NCBI RefSeq assembly: GCF_014633365.1
Contig: NC_068351.1
Coordinates: forward strand, 2,686,001-2,750,000
Length of the DNA: 64,000 nucleotides
Origin: Diospyros lotus
Lineage: Eukaryota > Streptophyta > Magnoliopsida > Ericales > Ebenaceae
Direction of reading: 5' to 3'
Positions 34,801 to 44,931 of this stretch are shown here, piece after piece. Both the position numbers and the translations under genes were made by a program. The notes beneath the pieces were generated by a model. That model did not search any database. It was not told the DNA's origin and saw nothing but the letters and a program-made list of their open reading frames with translations. Each line of letters starts with the position of its first letter. Positions within the stretch are counted from its first letter, which is position 1.

Positions 34801-35848
34801 TCATGCAGGCCACTGCGGTAATCATGCAGGGGCACTCTCTCTGGCACAAAAGGCCCTCCGACAAGGGTTTTATTGGCCCACCGTGAAGCAAGATGCCATA
34901 GAGACGGTCAAGAAATGCGAGAAGTGCCAAAGGTTCGCCAAGGTTCCGCGAGCTCCGCCGGCTTACCTGCAGCAGATGAGCAGCCCTTGGCCCTTTGCCA
35001 TTTGGGGCATGGATCTAATCGGGCCGCTGCCCACGGCTCGCGGAGGATGCAAACATGCCATAGTGGCAGTTGACTACTTCACCAAATGGGCAGAGGCCAA
35101 AGAGCTCGCATAGATCACCAGTGCGAAGACACAAGCTTTTACATGGGATAACATAATCTGCAGATTCGGAGTGCCACAGCAAATAGTAACGGACAACGGA
35201 ACCCAATTCACCAGCGAGCAATTCATCCAATTCTGCGAGTCAATGGGGATTCAAAAGAGTTTCACCGCCGTCGATCACCCCCAGGCCAATGGGCAGGTCG
35301 AAGCAGTCAACAAAATAATCAAGCAGACCCTGAAGACAAAGCTTGAGGCTAGAAAGGGGGCCTGGGTGGATGAACTGCAAACAGTGCTATGGACCTATCG
35401 GACAACAGCCCGAAGCAGCACTGGAGAAACCCCATTCTCAATGGCGTATGGGTCGGAGGCTATGATCCCCGCTGAGAATAAAGTGGCCAGCCACCGAAGG
35501 GCCACCTTCAGCCCAGATCGCAATAACGAGCTACTGGCGGCTAATCTGGACCTGCTCGAGGAATCAAGAGATGTAGCTCGCGTGAGGATCGCCATTTATC
35601 AACAAAGGGTGGCACGATACTATAACAGGAAGGTCCGAATCCGACGTTACAACGTCGGAGATCCGGTACTACGCCTAGTACTGCCAGGAGCACGGGCGGC
35701 AAGCGATGGCACCTTAGGTCCTAACTGGGAAGGTCCATTTATCATCAAAGAAAATTTGAATAACGGAGCATATCATCTGGCAAACATGGACGGTCTCCCT
35801 CTCCCACGAGCTTGGAACGCAGAACACCTTCGTCCTTACTTCAGATAA
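31832..35848 (+). pseudogene. pol: pol of the Tat element (protease, RT, two RNase H, integrase) with three internal stops
   Basis: A single frame carries, in order: a TIHGGPHLAG motif near 31900 characteristic of this lineage; retropepsin with MVDTGSS near 32141; reverse transcriptase with FPLPRIDQLVD and the active-site YVDD at 33296-33307; RNase H; an archaeal-type second RNase H starting ELYVDGSSNEQG near 34136; the integrase HHCC zinc finger (HAGHCGNH, CEKCQ); and the DDE core (GMDLIGPL, TDNGTQF, HPQANGQVE). Stops interrupt it at 33242-33244 (TAG), 33812-33814 (TAA) and 35111-35113 (TAG). The frame closes normally at 35848. Frames between the stops are well conserved, so inactivation is recent. 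The element could move only with proteins supplied by relatives. Confidence 0.95.
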
Positions 35849-37100
35849 ATGCAATCGTTCTTGCCTATGCTCCGTCTTTTTCATTACGAATGACTTTCAT
35901 GATTCTGGTCAGAATTTATGAACTTTCATTGCACTTTATTCTTATTGGTATTCGATTGAATGCCCCCGTAACGAGGGGTCGAGAAGCCATGGTTTACGGG
36001 CTGAGGCCTAAATAACCTAGCCGCGGCGCTACGGTCAACGGCTTAACGGAGCATTCACGTTGGTCCCTCCCTCAGGTCGTGGTTTGCGAGCTGAGAACCA
36101 ATCATCTTGACTTTATGTCATGGTTTGGAACCTACTGAGCAACCATTTCCACAAGTAACCCCGAGCTTGGGTTCGCTAGCCAAGGTCCTTTTATCTTGGC
36201 TTAAAGCCATGGTCTGCGACCTACTTGGGTGTTCCCTTTCAGTTCAAATAAAACTTGTAGAAGCCACTGGGTGTTAGCTGAGGCCGTAACGCGACCTACC
36301 TGGACACATATCCGGGCCGTACAAGTCTAACGAAATAACAAGCCATGGTGTGTTAGTTGGGGTCACTCTATGACCCGCCTGAACATATAACTTGGTGGTA
36401 CAGGCTGCGCTTTCACTAGCTGGGGTCCTCCTATCTTGGCTTAAAGCCATGGTCTGCGACCTACCTGAGTGTTCGCTCCCAATTTATTGAAAACTTATTA
36501 AAGCCTCAACATGCCGGCCGAGGTCATGGCATAATCTCATACCCTAGCAAACTTTGCGTATTGGACCCTATCAGCTGAGGTCCGTCTTAACTTGGCTAAA
36601 AATAAAGCACTCGCGACCTATCAGGCACGCGCCCTGTAGCGAGCTTCTCAGCCACCACATGTTAGACAAGATCACAAGGCCATCCGACTTTACATATATC
36701 TCGGGAAGGCTCTCGTTATTTCGTCAAAATATGCCGAACGGGGTTTCCTGGAAATTGCCTAAGTATGAGTGTTCGCGCTGATTATTACAACTATCATCAA
36801 CGAGCTAGTTAAAGAGCGTTAGTCTACGAGCTGATAAAACTCCGGATCTACCTGGACCTATGTTCGAACAGTTTATTATCAAGTTACATACTCAAAAGTT
36901 TCTTATCAGTGAACCTTTCAAAAATACGGGAGCTTTGTTGAAGAAATTTTCAAGTTATACCATGAAGAAGTTACTTTCAAGTCATGATTCAAGAATCGTC
37001 ATGCCAAAGCCTCGTCAGAGTTAACTTGAATTCGCGAAGAAATCTGAGGCAACGTGCACAAAATGCCAATTTTTATTATTAGAAGAAGCTCACATTACAA
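35849..37100 (+). repeat. Tat 3' untranslated region with imperfect tandem repeats
   Basis: Repeated phrases such as TATCTTGGCTTAAAGCCATG then GTCTGCGACCTAC occur at 36192 and 36432, a spacing of 240 bp, with weaker copies around 35990-36420. Tandem repeats in this part of Tat-lineage elements are known and can seed satellites. No coding was recognised. Confidence 0.7.
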
Positions 37101-37123
37101 AAAAAAAAATACATGTGGGAATC

Positions 37124-37921
37124 CTAGCTAAGAGGGGCGTTCGGTTCTGCAGAATCAACCTCGACAGGGCGAGCTTCAGTAGGTAGGGTCGGCTGGAGAT
37201 CGACCTCAACAGTCCCGGCTGGGCAAACCTCGGCAACCTCCACAGGAGGCTCCTTGGCAGTCTCACCAGGCTGAGCCACGGCGACCCCGGATAGCTCGGC
37301 CCCGACCTGAGGGGCTTGCGTTGCGACCAAAAACGAGTCAAGGGGACTGGCATCCTCAGCATCCTTCGCGACCTCGGCAGCATACCGAGCCACCTCCTCG
37401 ACAGCCTGCGCACCAAAGAAGGAGAAATCCATCTCAGGATGGTTCACCCAAAGGGTGTACAGAAATGCCGAGCAGGTGTCGGATCTGGTCTCCCTACACG
37501 CCGCGTCCATCCGCTCTCCGACCTCCGCCCTTATATCGTCAATGGTCCTCTTGGCAAGCTCCTCGCATCGGACGGCACGATCATCCGCCAGTGTCCGCTC
37601 CTCCTTCGCCGCCCTAAGCTCTGCCTCGGTTGATTTGAGTCGCTCCTCAGCCCTCCGCAACTCCGCCTTCGCTCCATTTAGCTCGCCGGTGAGCCCGGAG
37701 TTGGCTTGCTCCCACATGTTCTTCGACCTGCGAAGCTCCTCGTCGAGATCTTTATTCTTCTGGATCTCCATCCTCAGACGCGTCAAGCAACCCTCCACCT
37801 CCTTTTGAGTGGCAAGGAGCTCGACCTGGAGATCTTTCTTCTCGCCCGAGAGCTTCGTTATTTCGGCCTTTTGGGCGTTCTTCTCGTCCTCAAGCTTCGC
37901 TATTTCGGCCTGACGGGACAT
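37124..37921 (-). CDS. Antisense coiled-coil ORF of the Tat element
   Basis: The frame is antisense to gag-pol, between pol and the 3' LTR, the position where extra antisense ORFs occur in Tat-lineage elements. I start it at the ATG at 37921 (MSRQAEIAKLEDEKNAQKAE), giving 265 residues. The frame is open further upstream to 38050, but that part overlaps a predicted intron. Residues 1-115 are a long heptad-rich, Lys/Glu-rich coiled coil (KLSGEKKDLQVELLATQKE, EELRRSKNMWEQANSG). A central segment, SAFLYTLWVNHPEMDFSFFG, is hydrophobic. The C-terminal third is Ala/Pro/Glu/Val-rich and low complexity. The frame is free of stops while gag-pol is broken, which suggests it decays more slowly or is younger. 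Molecular function is unknown; a TATA box and splice-like sites lie upstream. Confidence 0.65.
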   Translation of the reverse strand: MSRQAEIAKLEDEKNAQKAEITKLSGEKKDLQVELLATQKEVEGCLTRLRMEIQKNKDLDEELRRSKNMWEQANSGLTGELNGAKAELRRAEERLKSTEAELRAAKEERTLADDRAVRCEELAKRTIDDIRAEVGERMDAACRETRSDTCSAFLYTLWVNHPEMDFSFFGAQAVEEVARYAAEVAKDAEDASPLDSFLVATQAPQVGAELSGVAVAQPGETAKEPPVEVAEVCPAGTVEVDLQPTLPTEARPVEVDSAEPNAPLS

Positions 37922-37991
37922 GCTCACCGACTGAAGCTGCTCTTCAAAATCCTTGTACTGAGCTCGGAGCTTCACGGCAGCGAGAGAAGTC

Positions 37992-38097
37992 TGCAAAAGT
38001 GAGAACGACATTGATCGACGAAGCCAGAGAAACCACCGACGGCTAACCAACGGTGGACGGCCTCACAAGAAGAAGAAGAAAGTCATGACAAACTTAC
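37992..38097 (-). other. Predicted 106-bp intron in the antisense leader
   Basis: On the minus strand a strong donor, TTTTAG|GTAAGTTTG, lies at 38098/38097 and an acceptor, CACTTTTGCAG|AC, at 37992/37991. The presumed first exon (about 38250-38098) has no ATG, so splicing would give an untranslated leader and place the first ATG of the message at 37921. The splice prediction is from consensus only. Confidence 0.45.
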
Positions 38098-38275
38098 CTA
38101 AAAGCTGCGCTTGACGACTGAATGGGGACTCGTACCAAGCACCGGAAGAGAACGGCAGACGTCTGAAAGCACGGCGATAACGGAGGCCTCGAGAGAGAAA
38201 AAAGAAAGCAGGGAGGCAAAGGTTTGAGGGAGTTTCAAAATAGCGTGAAAGAAGAAACGGGTGGACACTCCCCAC

Positions 38276-38283
38276 TATTTATA
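38276..38283 (-). promoter_or_regulatory. TATA box for the antisense transcript
   Basis: The minus strand reads GTATAAATAGTGGGGAGTG, a near-consensus plant TATA box, about 180 bp before the predicted splice donor. Transcription would start near 38250. It lies outside the LTR, so the antisense unit would have its own promoter. Confidence 0.5.
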
Positions 38284-38537
38284 CTGACGGCCTGGTCCAT
38301 CCCAACCGTCGGATCGAATGACGACTTATCACATGCTCCGCATCCAGCGGCCGCACAACAGCTTGTCGGTCCCACGAGTGTAATCATGCGCAGAAATGGG
38401 GAGGGGGCGCGCATTAAATGCGCTGCCGACAAAGCGTGCTGCGTGGAACGACGAGACTTAAGGTGATTGGACAGAAGTCGGAGGGATGGAAGAACAGCTG
38501 GCACGCGTCAGTTCCCAGCACGAAGATCGTGCCGCGA

Positions 38538-38550
38538 ACTGGGGGGCTTA
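38538..38550 (+). other. Polypurine tract of the Tat element
   Basis: AACTGGGGGGCTTA-type sequence lies immediately before the 3' LTR start at 38551, where the plus-strand primer is expected. Confidence 0.7.
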
Positions 38551-39246
38551 TGTTATATGTATTTCCCATATCACCCCGCATGGGCCAGACTCGGTCCGAT
38601 AGACCGGCCCAATCACCCAAGGTCAAAAAGGCCCGGACGACCTCGTCAAGGAAGGTCCAGACTCCACCAAAGATCCGGAACTCGTAAAGCGAGCGTATGG
38701 CGAGCTCCCGGCAATCCCCCAACGAGCTCGGAGCAATCGACTAACGAGCTCCTGAAATATCCTCCAGATCGCTGGACCATCCAGGTCACTCGCCTAAAAC
38801 CTCCAGCTCGCATGAGCGGCAAAGCTGCTGAGAAGTCAGAGGTAGGGTCCGATCACTTTATCTGTAACAGCCCATGCCCCTCGTAATGAGGATCCCACTC
38901 CCGGTCTTGCGAAGGCGGTAAGAACTATTTGTCCCCCATTATACAAACACTGTATTTTTATATATTATCTAGATTGTAAAAGCCCCTCAAGAAAAATGGA
39001 AATAAAGGAGACCATGAGGGGCAAGGAAGGAGAACAAGAAAAATATAATCAGATACCGCCACTCTGGGAGAATAATCGGAGGGCGGCTGTGGATTAGGCA
39101 TCGTTCTGGCCGAACCACGTAAAAGATTCTGGTGTACACGCTTGGAACGTCAGGGGGAGGGGTTTTCTTCCTTCCTTCTCGGTATTTTTGGATTGACTCA
39201 CCGCGGCCCAAAACGAATCACGGTCGGCCGAAATCAAACGTCGACA
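38551..39246 (+). repeat. 3' LTR of the Tat element (696 bp)
   Basis: It has the same length and ends as the 5' LTR (TGTTATATGTATTTCCC to AACGTCGACA) and differs at about 15 bases. It lies 632 bp upstream of the ATG of the intact BAHD gene and points toward it. Confidence 0.97.
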
Positions 39247-39560
39247 TAATTGGATTGTGATTTTTTATAGATAACGCTTATCTTGATGGATGGTGTTTAT
39301 CTTGCCCTTTTTAGGGATATAATTTCTTAGGGATGATACTTATCTAAATATTTCATAATCATTTTATAATTAGAATTAGCTATAGATAATTATCTATAGA
39401 TAATTAGATAATTATCTATCTTTTTTTTTGAAATATTTAAAATAATTTTTAAATGTCAAACTTATCGTGTTTGCTCTTTGTGCGGAATCATCACATATAA
39501 AAAATTTATACGTTTTAGTCTAAAAAGATATTTTGAGTTTTTAGACTTATTTGGCTTTTA
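39247..39560. other. AT-rich spacer, no gene
   Basis: The spacer contains a palindromic tract around TAGATAATTATCTATAGATA at about 39383. No coding or known repeat was recognised. Confidence 0.4.
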
Positions 39561-39878
39561 ATAGGTTATACCTATGACACAACAGAGTGTAATAATGGAG
39601 TCATGTTGTATAATTAACTATATTGCTATTTAGTAAGTTAATGATTCCTTTTTTCTCTCTCTTTGATTAAAGGGACCATTGACCAAAGCAAATTTAATTT
39701 TCTTTTTTGGTGTCTGCCAAATTGATACGTCGTCTTCTCATTGGCCCAATCCACGAGTGGGACCATGGATTAAGCATAGAATTTTCCCATAATCTTATCC
39801 CCTACAAAACAGAAGTTGGATTACGTATCTCACCAAGACCAATTACCATCGTTCCTCCACAAATTCTTCTTCTCTCTC
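39561..39878 (+). promoter_or_regulatory. Upstream region of the intact BAHD gene (type-2 promoter)
   Basis: It shares TTGTATAATTAACTATATTG, GACCAAAGCAAATTTAA and GCCCAATCCACGAGTGGGAC with 26680-27262. From about 39838 to the ATG it instead matches the 45-bp leader of the exon-1 pseudogene at 21880-21925. No strong TATA box is obvious within 150 bp of the ATG. The Tat element ends about 310 bp before this block. Confidence 0.55.
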
Positions 39879-41373
39879 ATGGAAGCACCGCCAAATCCAG
39901 TGAAGATTGTTGAGGTATGCAGAGTCGGTCCAATGGCGCCGGCCTCATCTGCGCCCAGCTCACTTCCTCTCACCGTTTTCGATCTTAACTGGTTGAGATT
40001 TCCTCCAACCCAACGCTTGTTCTTCTACGAATTACCCCCTCATCTGGGCACGACCGCAGCTTTCTCCGACACCGTTCTTCCAAGATTGAAGCAATCCCTC
40101 TCTCTTACCCTCCAGACCTGGACTCTTCTCGCCGGAAATTTGGCTTGGCCTCAGAGTTCCGACAAACCGCTAATCCAATACTCCGACGGCGATGCTGTCT
40201 CGCTCACCGTAGCCGAGTCCGGAGCCGATTTCCGCCATCTCTCCGACAAATCCAGCTTCCGTGAAGCGACAGAGTACCATTCTCATCTACCAGATCTTCC
40301 ATCTTCTCACACGAGAGTTTCAGTTCTGGCTTTGCAAGTCACTCTTTTCCCGAACTCGGGGTTTTCCGTTGGTTATAGTGCGCACCACGCTGTGGTGGAC
40401 GGGAAGACGGCAACCATGTTCATGAATTCGTGGGCTTCGATTTGTTCGTCTTCTAATTCCATGGCGGATCAGCCATTCTATGGCCGGGCCTTTCTCTCTG
40501 AGGATCTAGAAAGAGCTATGCTAAATAGGGTGCTGAATCACGGCGGACCAAACAACAAGAGTCTCATGCTCATGGACCTGAAATCTCCGGGCGATGCCGC
40601 CTTTGTCACATTCCAACTCACACGTGCCAACATAGAGACCCTCAAGAACTGGGTACCCTTGGATTAATTGAGCAATAAAATATTCATTGTTTCAAATGAT
40701 CACATGTCTATTCCAACATTATCAGAGCCTCCTTGGTTTTTGTTTTGAGCCCTCTAATCCCTATTCATTCTAACAGGTCCGAACCAGACTGGAGAGGAAT
40801 CAGCAGACTGATGTTCATGTGTCAAACTTCACAGCAATCAGTGCTTTCGTTTGGGTTTGTTTAATCAAGCTCCGTGGAATGCGAGGAGATGAGAAAGCTC
40901 AGCTTCTGTTCGCTGCGGATTGCAGGGCTCGATTAGACCCTCCTGTGCCTTCAACATATTTCGGGAACTGCGTTGTGGCTTGCTGTGCAACCGCAGATGT
41001 GGATGGCCTGCTGGGAGAAGATGGAGTGGCCATGGCAGCCAAAATAATCGGTGAAGCCGTAGATGATATGAAACATGCAGATCTGAAAGCAGCCCAAGAT
41101 CTTATATTTGGTAGATCATCATCTCCGATATCAGTAGATGAAGTTTTCACCATTGCAGGGTCACCTCGGTTTGAATTCTACAAGGTCGATTTTGGGTGGG
41201 GGAGACCGAGGAAAGTGGAGATGACATCCATTGACAGAACTGGAGCTTTCTCTCTTTCAGATTCTGGGGATGGCACCGCCGTTGTTGAGATTGGATTCGC
41301 TCCGAAGAAAGACAAAGTTGCAGGTTTTGCTTCTTTGTTTGCTAGTGGCCTTGAAGCTTTTGGAAGGCCATAG
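39879..41373 (+). CDS. BAHD acyltransferase, malonyltransferase-like clade (two exons, intact)
   Basis: Join 39879-40652 and 40777-41373: 456 aa, the usual BAHD length. The ATG at 39879 (MEAPPNPVKIVEVCRVGPM) is conserved in the paralogues; an in-frame upstream extension exists but lies in the leader. BAHD enzymes move an acyl group from acyl-CoA to an alcohol or sugar hydroxyl in the cytosol. Seen here are LTVFDLNWLRF at 31-41, the catalytic HXXXD as H170-AVV-D174, YFGNC near 319-323, and DFGWG at 396-400. LTxFD, YFGNC and DFGWG together point to the anthocyanin/flavonoid/phenolic glucoside malonyl- or acyl-transferase clade. The exact donor and acceptor cannot be told. Splice sites are TGG|GTACCC and TAACAG|GTCCGA, phase 0. 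This is the only complete member of the array. The Tat LTR ends 632 bp upstream. Confidence 0.92.
40653..40776 (+). other. Intron of the intact BAHD gene (124 bp), with an AATAAA motif
   Basis: The intron is GT-AG. If it is not spliced, the frame ends five codons later (WVPLD then TAA at 40665-40667), and AATAAA follows within about 9 bases in GAGCAATAAAATATTC. A polyadenylation event here would give a short exon-1-only protein that has HXXXD but lacks DFGWG. Confidence 0.75.
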
Positions 41374-42479
41374 AAGTTGCATTACTATCTAAAGTTAAAA
41401 TAGTATTTAACAGAAATATATAAAATATGCAATAATAACACTTGGCGAAATGTTATTTGTATATAGAGTTGCTATTATCAATTTTAATGTATTATATATT
41501 TAGTGAATTTAAATTTATAAGATGGGACACTTACACCCGAAAGAAAAAGGAGCACCAATTGATTATTTTTGACAACAAATCTCATCGTCTTCTTATTCCT
41601 TTTACAGCCGAGGTCATAGGAATTATAATCGAATTGAATCGATTAAAAAATATTAATTAAATCAAATCAAATTAAGATATATAATCGAACTAAAGTGATC
41701 AAATTATCAAAACTAATCAAATTTTGAATTGCAGTGACAAAACTGAAATTCTTACCCAAAAAAATCAAATCAAACCTAATAAAATTTTGAATTGCAGTGA
41801 GAAAACTGAAATCCCTACCCAAAAAAATTAAATCAAACCTAATAAAGGAAAATTGGATTGTTGGTTCTGTTTAGTTTTTCGATTAATAATATCAAATCAA
41901 ATAAAATAATCAAAATTCTTAGACTAATACAGTGGTGTGCAAATCAGAAAGAGTAAGAAATGTTAGATCAATGTCCACGTTAGTCTCGAAAGGAGACAAA
42001 GGAGGACTAAAGACGAAGGGCTGAGCAAATAAGAGACAAAAACAAAGGACCAACCCTTCAACTTCGGCTCTTCACTTGACTAGTTAACCTTTTGTCTCCA
42101 TCTCTCCAACTCTTTCTCTTTTATTTTCCTCTTTATTCTCGGTCATTTGTATTTGTCTTTTGTATTGGTACACTTTTGTGTATATCTTAAACTATATAAA
42201 AGTGTATCAATAACAAAAATATTCCTCTGAAGCGCATAAAGACGCATGGAAAGATGCAGGATATTTTCGTCATAATACTCTTTATGTAGTCCAAAATGTA
42301 CAAAAATGATGTACATGTAACATGACTCAAATACAATTACACGTTAAAAATTGGAAATGTAGTTCAAATAACTTCTTTAAAAAACAATTGAAAGCACAAT
42401 TGACAATTGAGAGAGGAGCAGGGCTGCACTGCACTTAGGTGAGCAGGTCTGCAGGCTTCTTGGAAAAGCCAGGGAGTAA
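41374..42479 (+). repeat. 3' flank of the intact BAHD gene (shared unit)
   Basis: It is AT-rich and non-coding. It matches 51481-51610 after the truncated BAHD copy and 960-1830 at the window start. It holds a 63-bp tandem duplication starting at 41721 and 41784 (ATTTTGAATTGCAGTGA). At 42163-42213 it holds a hairpin with arms TATTGGTACACTTTTGTGTA and its reverse complement, related to the insertion at 25145-25195. Confidence 0.65.
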
Positions 42480-43350
42480 GAGCATCCCCAATGGAAAACC
42501 ATACTGGTGCTCACCTTGGTGTTAAAATCATCTATAATGATACACCAATTTGATATTGGCACAAATTTCAATACCAAATTAGGTGCTATATTATTCACCA
42601 ATACTAAATTTATTTTTTTAATTTTATTTTCAATTTTGACTCTTTTACTATAACTTTAAAACAAATTATTCTCTTTATATTCTTTATTATTTTTATTATA
42701 TTTATATATTTTAATTAATAATTAAAAATATAAATTAAACTATTAGAAAAAATATATCAATGGATATATTTTATTAAGATCTATAAAATAGTATAATTTT
42801 GAATATATTTTAAAATATTGAATATATTTTATAAATACCATGTTAATATAAAATGAACTAATTTTATTTATGTGTATAAAAAAATTTTATTTCAATAATT
42901 ACTTGATAGAAAGAAAATATTCTTAATGCAAAAACTCAATAATATAACAAAAAATAATAGCATTTTCATTAACTTAAATTAAAAATACATGATGAAAATA
43001 AAAAAAAAGTTTAAAATAAAAAAACATTTATGGGAAAAATAGTTTGTTTGATTTAAAATATTAGTTGAAAAAATGGGATGGGTAAATAATTAGTTTGATA
43101 AAAGTTAGGTGAAAATAATTAATTAAAAAATTAGTTGGAAAATGAATTAGAATAACATATTTTGTAAAAAAATTATGAGAGTACTTATTAATTTTTTTAT
43201 AAAATGGGACTCATTATTTTGAATAATATGATGCTAAGTTAAATAAATTAATTAATACTAATTAAAAAATTATTTATAAAATAATTACACTAATTTGGTG
43301 TTGCGTATATTGGAGTCGATACAAATTTGGTGCGAACATTGGAGATGCTC
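42480..43350. mobile_element. Harbinger/Tourist-type element, 871 bp, TSD TAA
   Basis: The ends are GAGCATCCCCAATGG and, reversed, GAGCATCTCCAATGT. A TAA trinucleotide flanks each side (42477-42479 and 43351-43353), the typical Harbinger/Tourist target. The paralogous flank near 1825-1835 lacks it. The interior is AT-rich and non-coding, so the element is non-autonomous. Confidence 0.8.
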
Positions 43351-43829
43351 TAAGGAGATATTGTGAGACCTGAACATCCCGGCCAGAGTCCTTCCCCCCC
43401 CTGGCGCCTATATATATATATATATATATATTTATAATGTTATATGAATGAATGACAGCAAAAAAGCTAATAATTTAGAGGCTTGACCAAACAACTTCGT
43501 AAGAAAAGATTTATTATAATAAACAGCTCTTGTCCCAAGGGCCTAGTGAGAGGACAGTGTAATAAAGAAAGATTATAATCCCAAATAAGAGTAGGCAACG
43601 TCAATTGCCGGCTGCCTCAAGTTGCTATTATTGCTAGTTAAATAATGTAAAGTTAAAAATAGGGAACTAGAGCTGCAGGCGCTGCGCGGGGCAGAAGGAA
43701 GGACCGAATCGACCATTGCTTCAATTAGTTCAGTTAAAGGGGCAATAAAAAATTGAACTGATACTTAATAATCGAATTTCTCGCTAACTGACTATTAAAG
43801 AATCGAACTTCTGCTCAATCCTAACTGGC
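43351..43829 (+). repeat. BAHD 3'-flank unit, continued
   Basis: It matches 1835-2160: GAGGCTTGACCAAACAA, AAGATTTATTATAATAAACA, and GGACCGAAT-GACCATTGCTT. It includes a (TA)n microsatellite at 43411-43431. No gene. Confidence 0.7.
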
Positions 43830-44584
43830 AGTCGTGGTCCAACCCCCATTCAATTGGACTTGTGTTCCGCCCCATTGGAAGGGTCATGGTCAACTGTGCA
43901 AAATCCCACACAATTGGTTGGCCCTAGTAACTTCAACCATTGTGTACCCAATACAGCATCGTAACCTCCTAATTCGATACCATCACCTTCAGGCACTCGC
44001 TTTCCTCACTCCTCATGCAGCATGGTGACACCCAAGCTTTGTTTATGATGCTATGGGAACTTCCGGCCTCAATTAACTCCATCAGAGGACGACCCTGTAT
44101 GTGGGCTTGCACCCGCATCGTTTGGGAAGTCGAGGCTCCTTTCATCGCATGAAGTGAAACTTCAAGTTCATCTGGATTCTGGAGTGTCGTTTGCAGCGAT
44201 GTCCTGGTATGTAATCTTCATCGCAATCATAACAGAGGTTCCTGTGCGCTTGCGTTCTTGAATTTCCGTAGGAGAGAGTCGTTTGATGGTGGGTAAAGCT
44301 GGGGTTGGAATTTGGTGGTGGGGAAGGGTTGATTTTTGCCAACTTTTGGGCCGTTTACAGGTCTTCTGGGCTCCATCGTGAAGACAGTTTTCTTGGTATT
44401 TTGGTACTTGCTTTCGAAAAACCAGGCGAGACCTTGGGCATGGGGTAGAGACCGCCAGTTGAAGGCTCGTACGTCCGCCCGAAGGTGGCCTTGAGGCCAC
44501 TCACATGGCAACTTACTTGCTGGACTTCCGTCAACTGTCCAGCGCGGGGCAGCAGAAGATCGAACTTCTCGATCGGCGTATTCC
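43830..44584 (-). mobile_element. Ty3/gypsy protease-gag fragment (antisense), third copy
   Basis: The minus strand reads gag with a zinc-knuckle motif NLCYDCDEDYIPGHRCKRH (about 44180-44240), preceded by KINPSPPPNS and the ADVRAFNWRSLPHAQGLA segment, and followed by protease-region remnants. Compared with 52340-52620 it lacks about 100 bp between short TTCG repeats near 43972, an internal deletion. It is interrupted at 44585 by a composite insertion and resumes at 47226. Confidence 0.78.
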
Positions 44585-44931
44585 GAGGCTGTATGGCTTA
44601 CCGTTTATTTTTATAGCTTATAAGTTGTTTAAAATTTAAAAGTTATATAACATTTAAATTGATAATATATTTGGATAAATGTATTTTAAATTATTATTTA
44701 TATAATTATATGTTTAGCTTAAAAAAATTGATAAATTATTCTAACTTAATGAAAAGACAAAAATAGATATGTTGTTAAATAATATAAATAAAATTCATAA
44801 CAATAAATGTTAATAAATTATATATAATTATTAAAAAAATATATTAATCTAATATTTATGTTTAAATTTAATGTTAATTTATAAAAATGTTAAATATATT
44901 AATACAATATACATTAATATGTGTTATATAT

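Larger units (their letters stand above)
29590..39246 (+). mobile_element. Ty3/gypsy Tat-lineage LTR retrotransposon, inactivated
   Basis: This is a 9657-bp element with two 696-bp LTRs (TG...CA), gag, protease, reverse transcriptase, RNase H, a second RNase H, integrase, a long 3' region with tandem repeats, and an antisense coiled-coil ORF. The second, archaeal-type RNase H between RT and integrase and the extra ORF before the 3' LTR are known marks of the Tat lineage. The LTRs differ at about 15 positions by eye (10 transitions, 5 transversions, no indels). At an assumed 1.3e-8 substitutions per site per year that implies insertion somewhat under one million years ago. The 5-bp flanks CTGGT and TAATT do not match, so no target duplication is visible. 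Confidence 0.95.

Noticed and set aside
38063..38275. Coding first exon of the antisense Tat gene starting at 38275
   Set aside because: That ATG overlaps the TATA box, and joining this frame across the predicted intron does not keep the coiled-coil frame. An untranslated leader fits better.
40899..41153. Antisense 84-codon frame in BAHD exon 2 (also at 8250, 12033, 51006 and 56211)
   Set aside because: It appears in every copy only as a shadow of the conserved sense frame, has no independent motif, and survives where the sense frame is broken merely because the sequence is similar.
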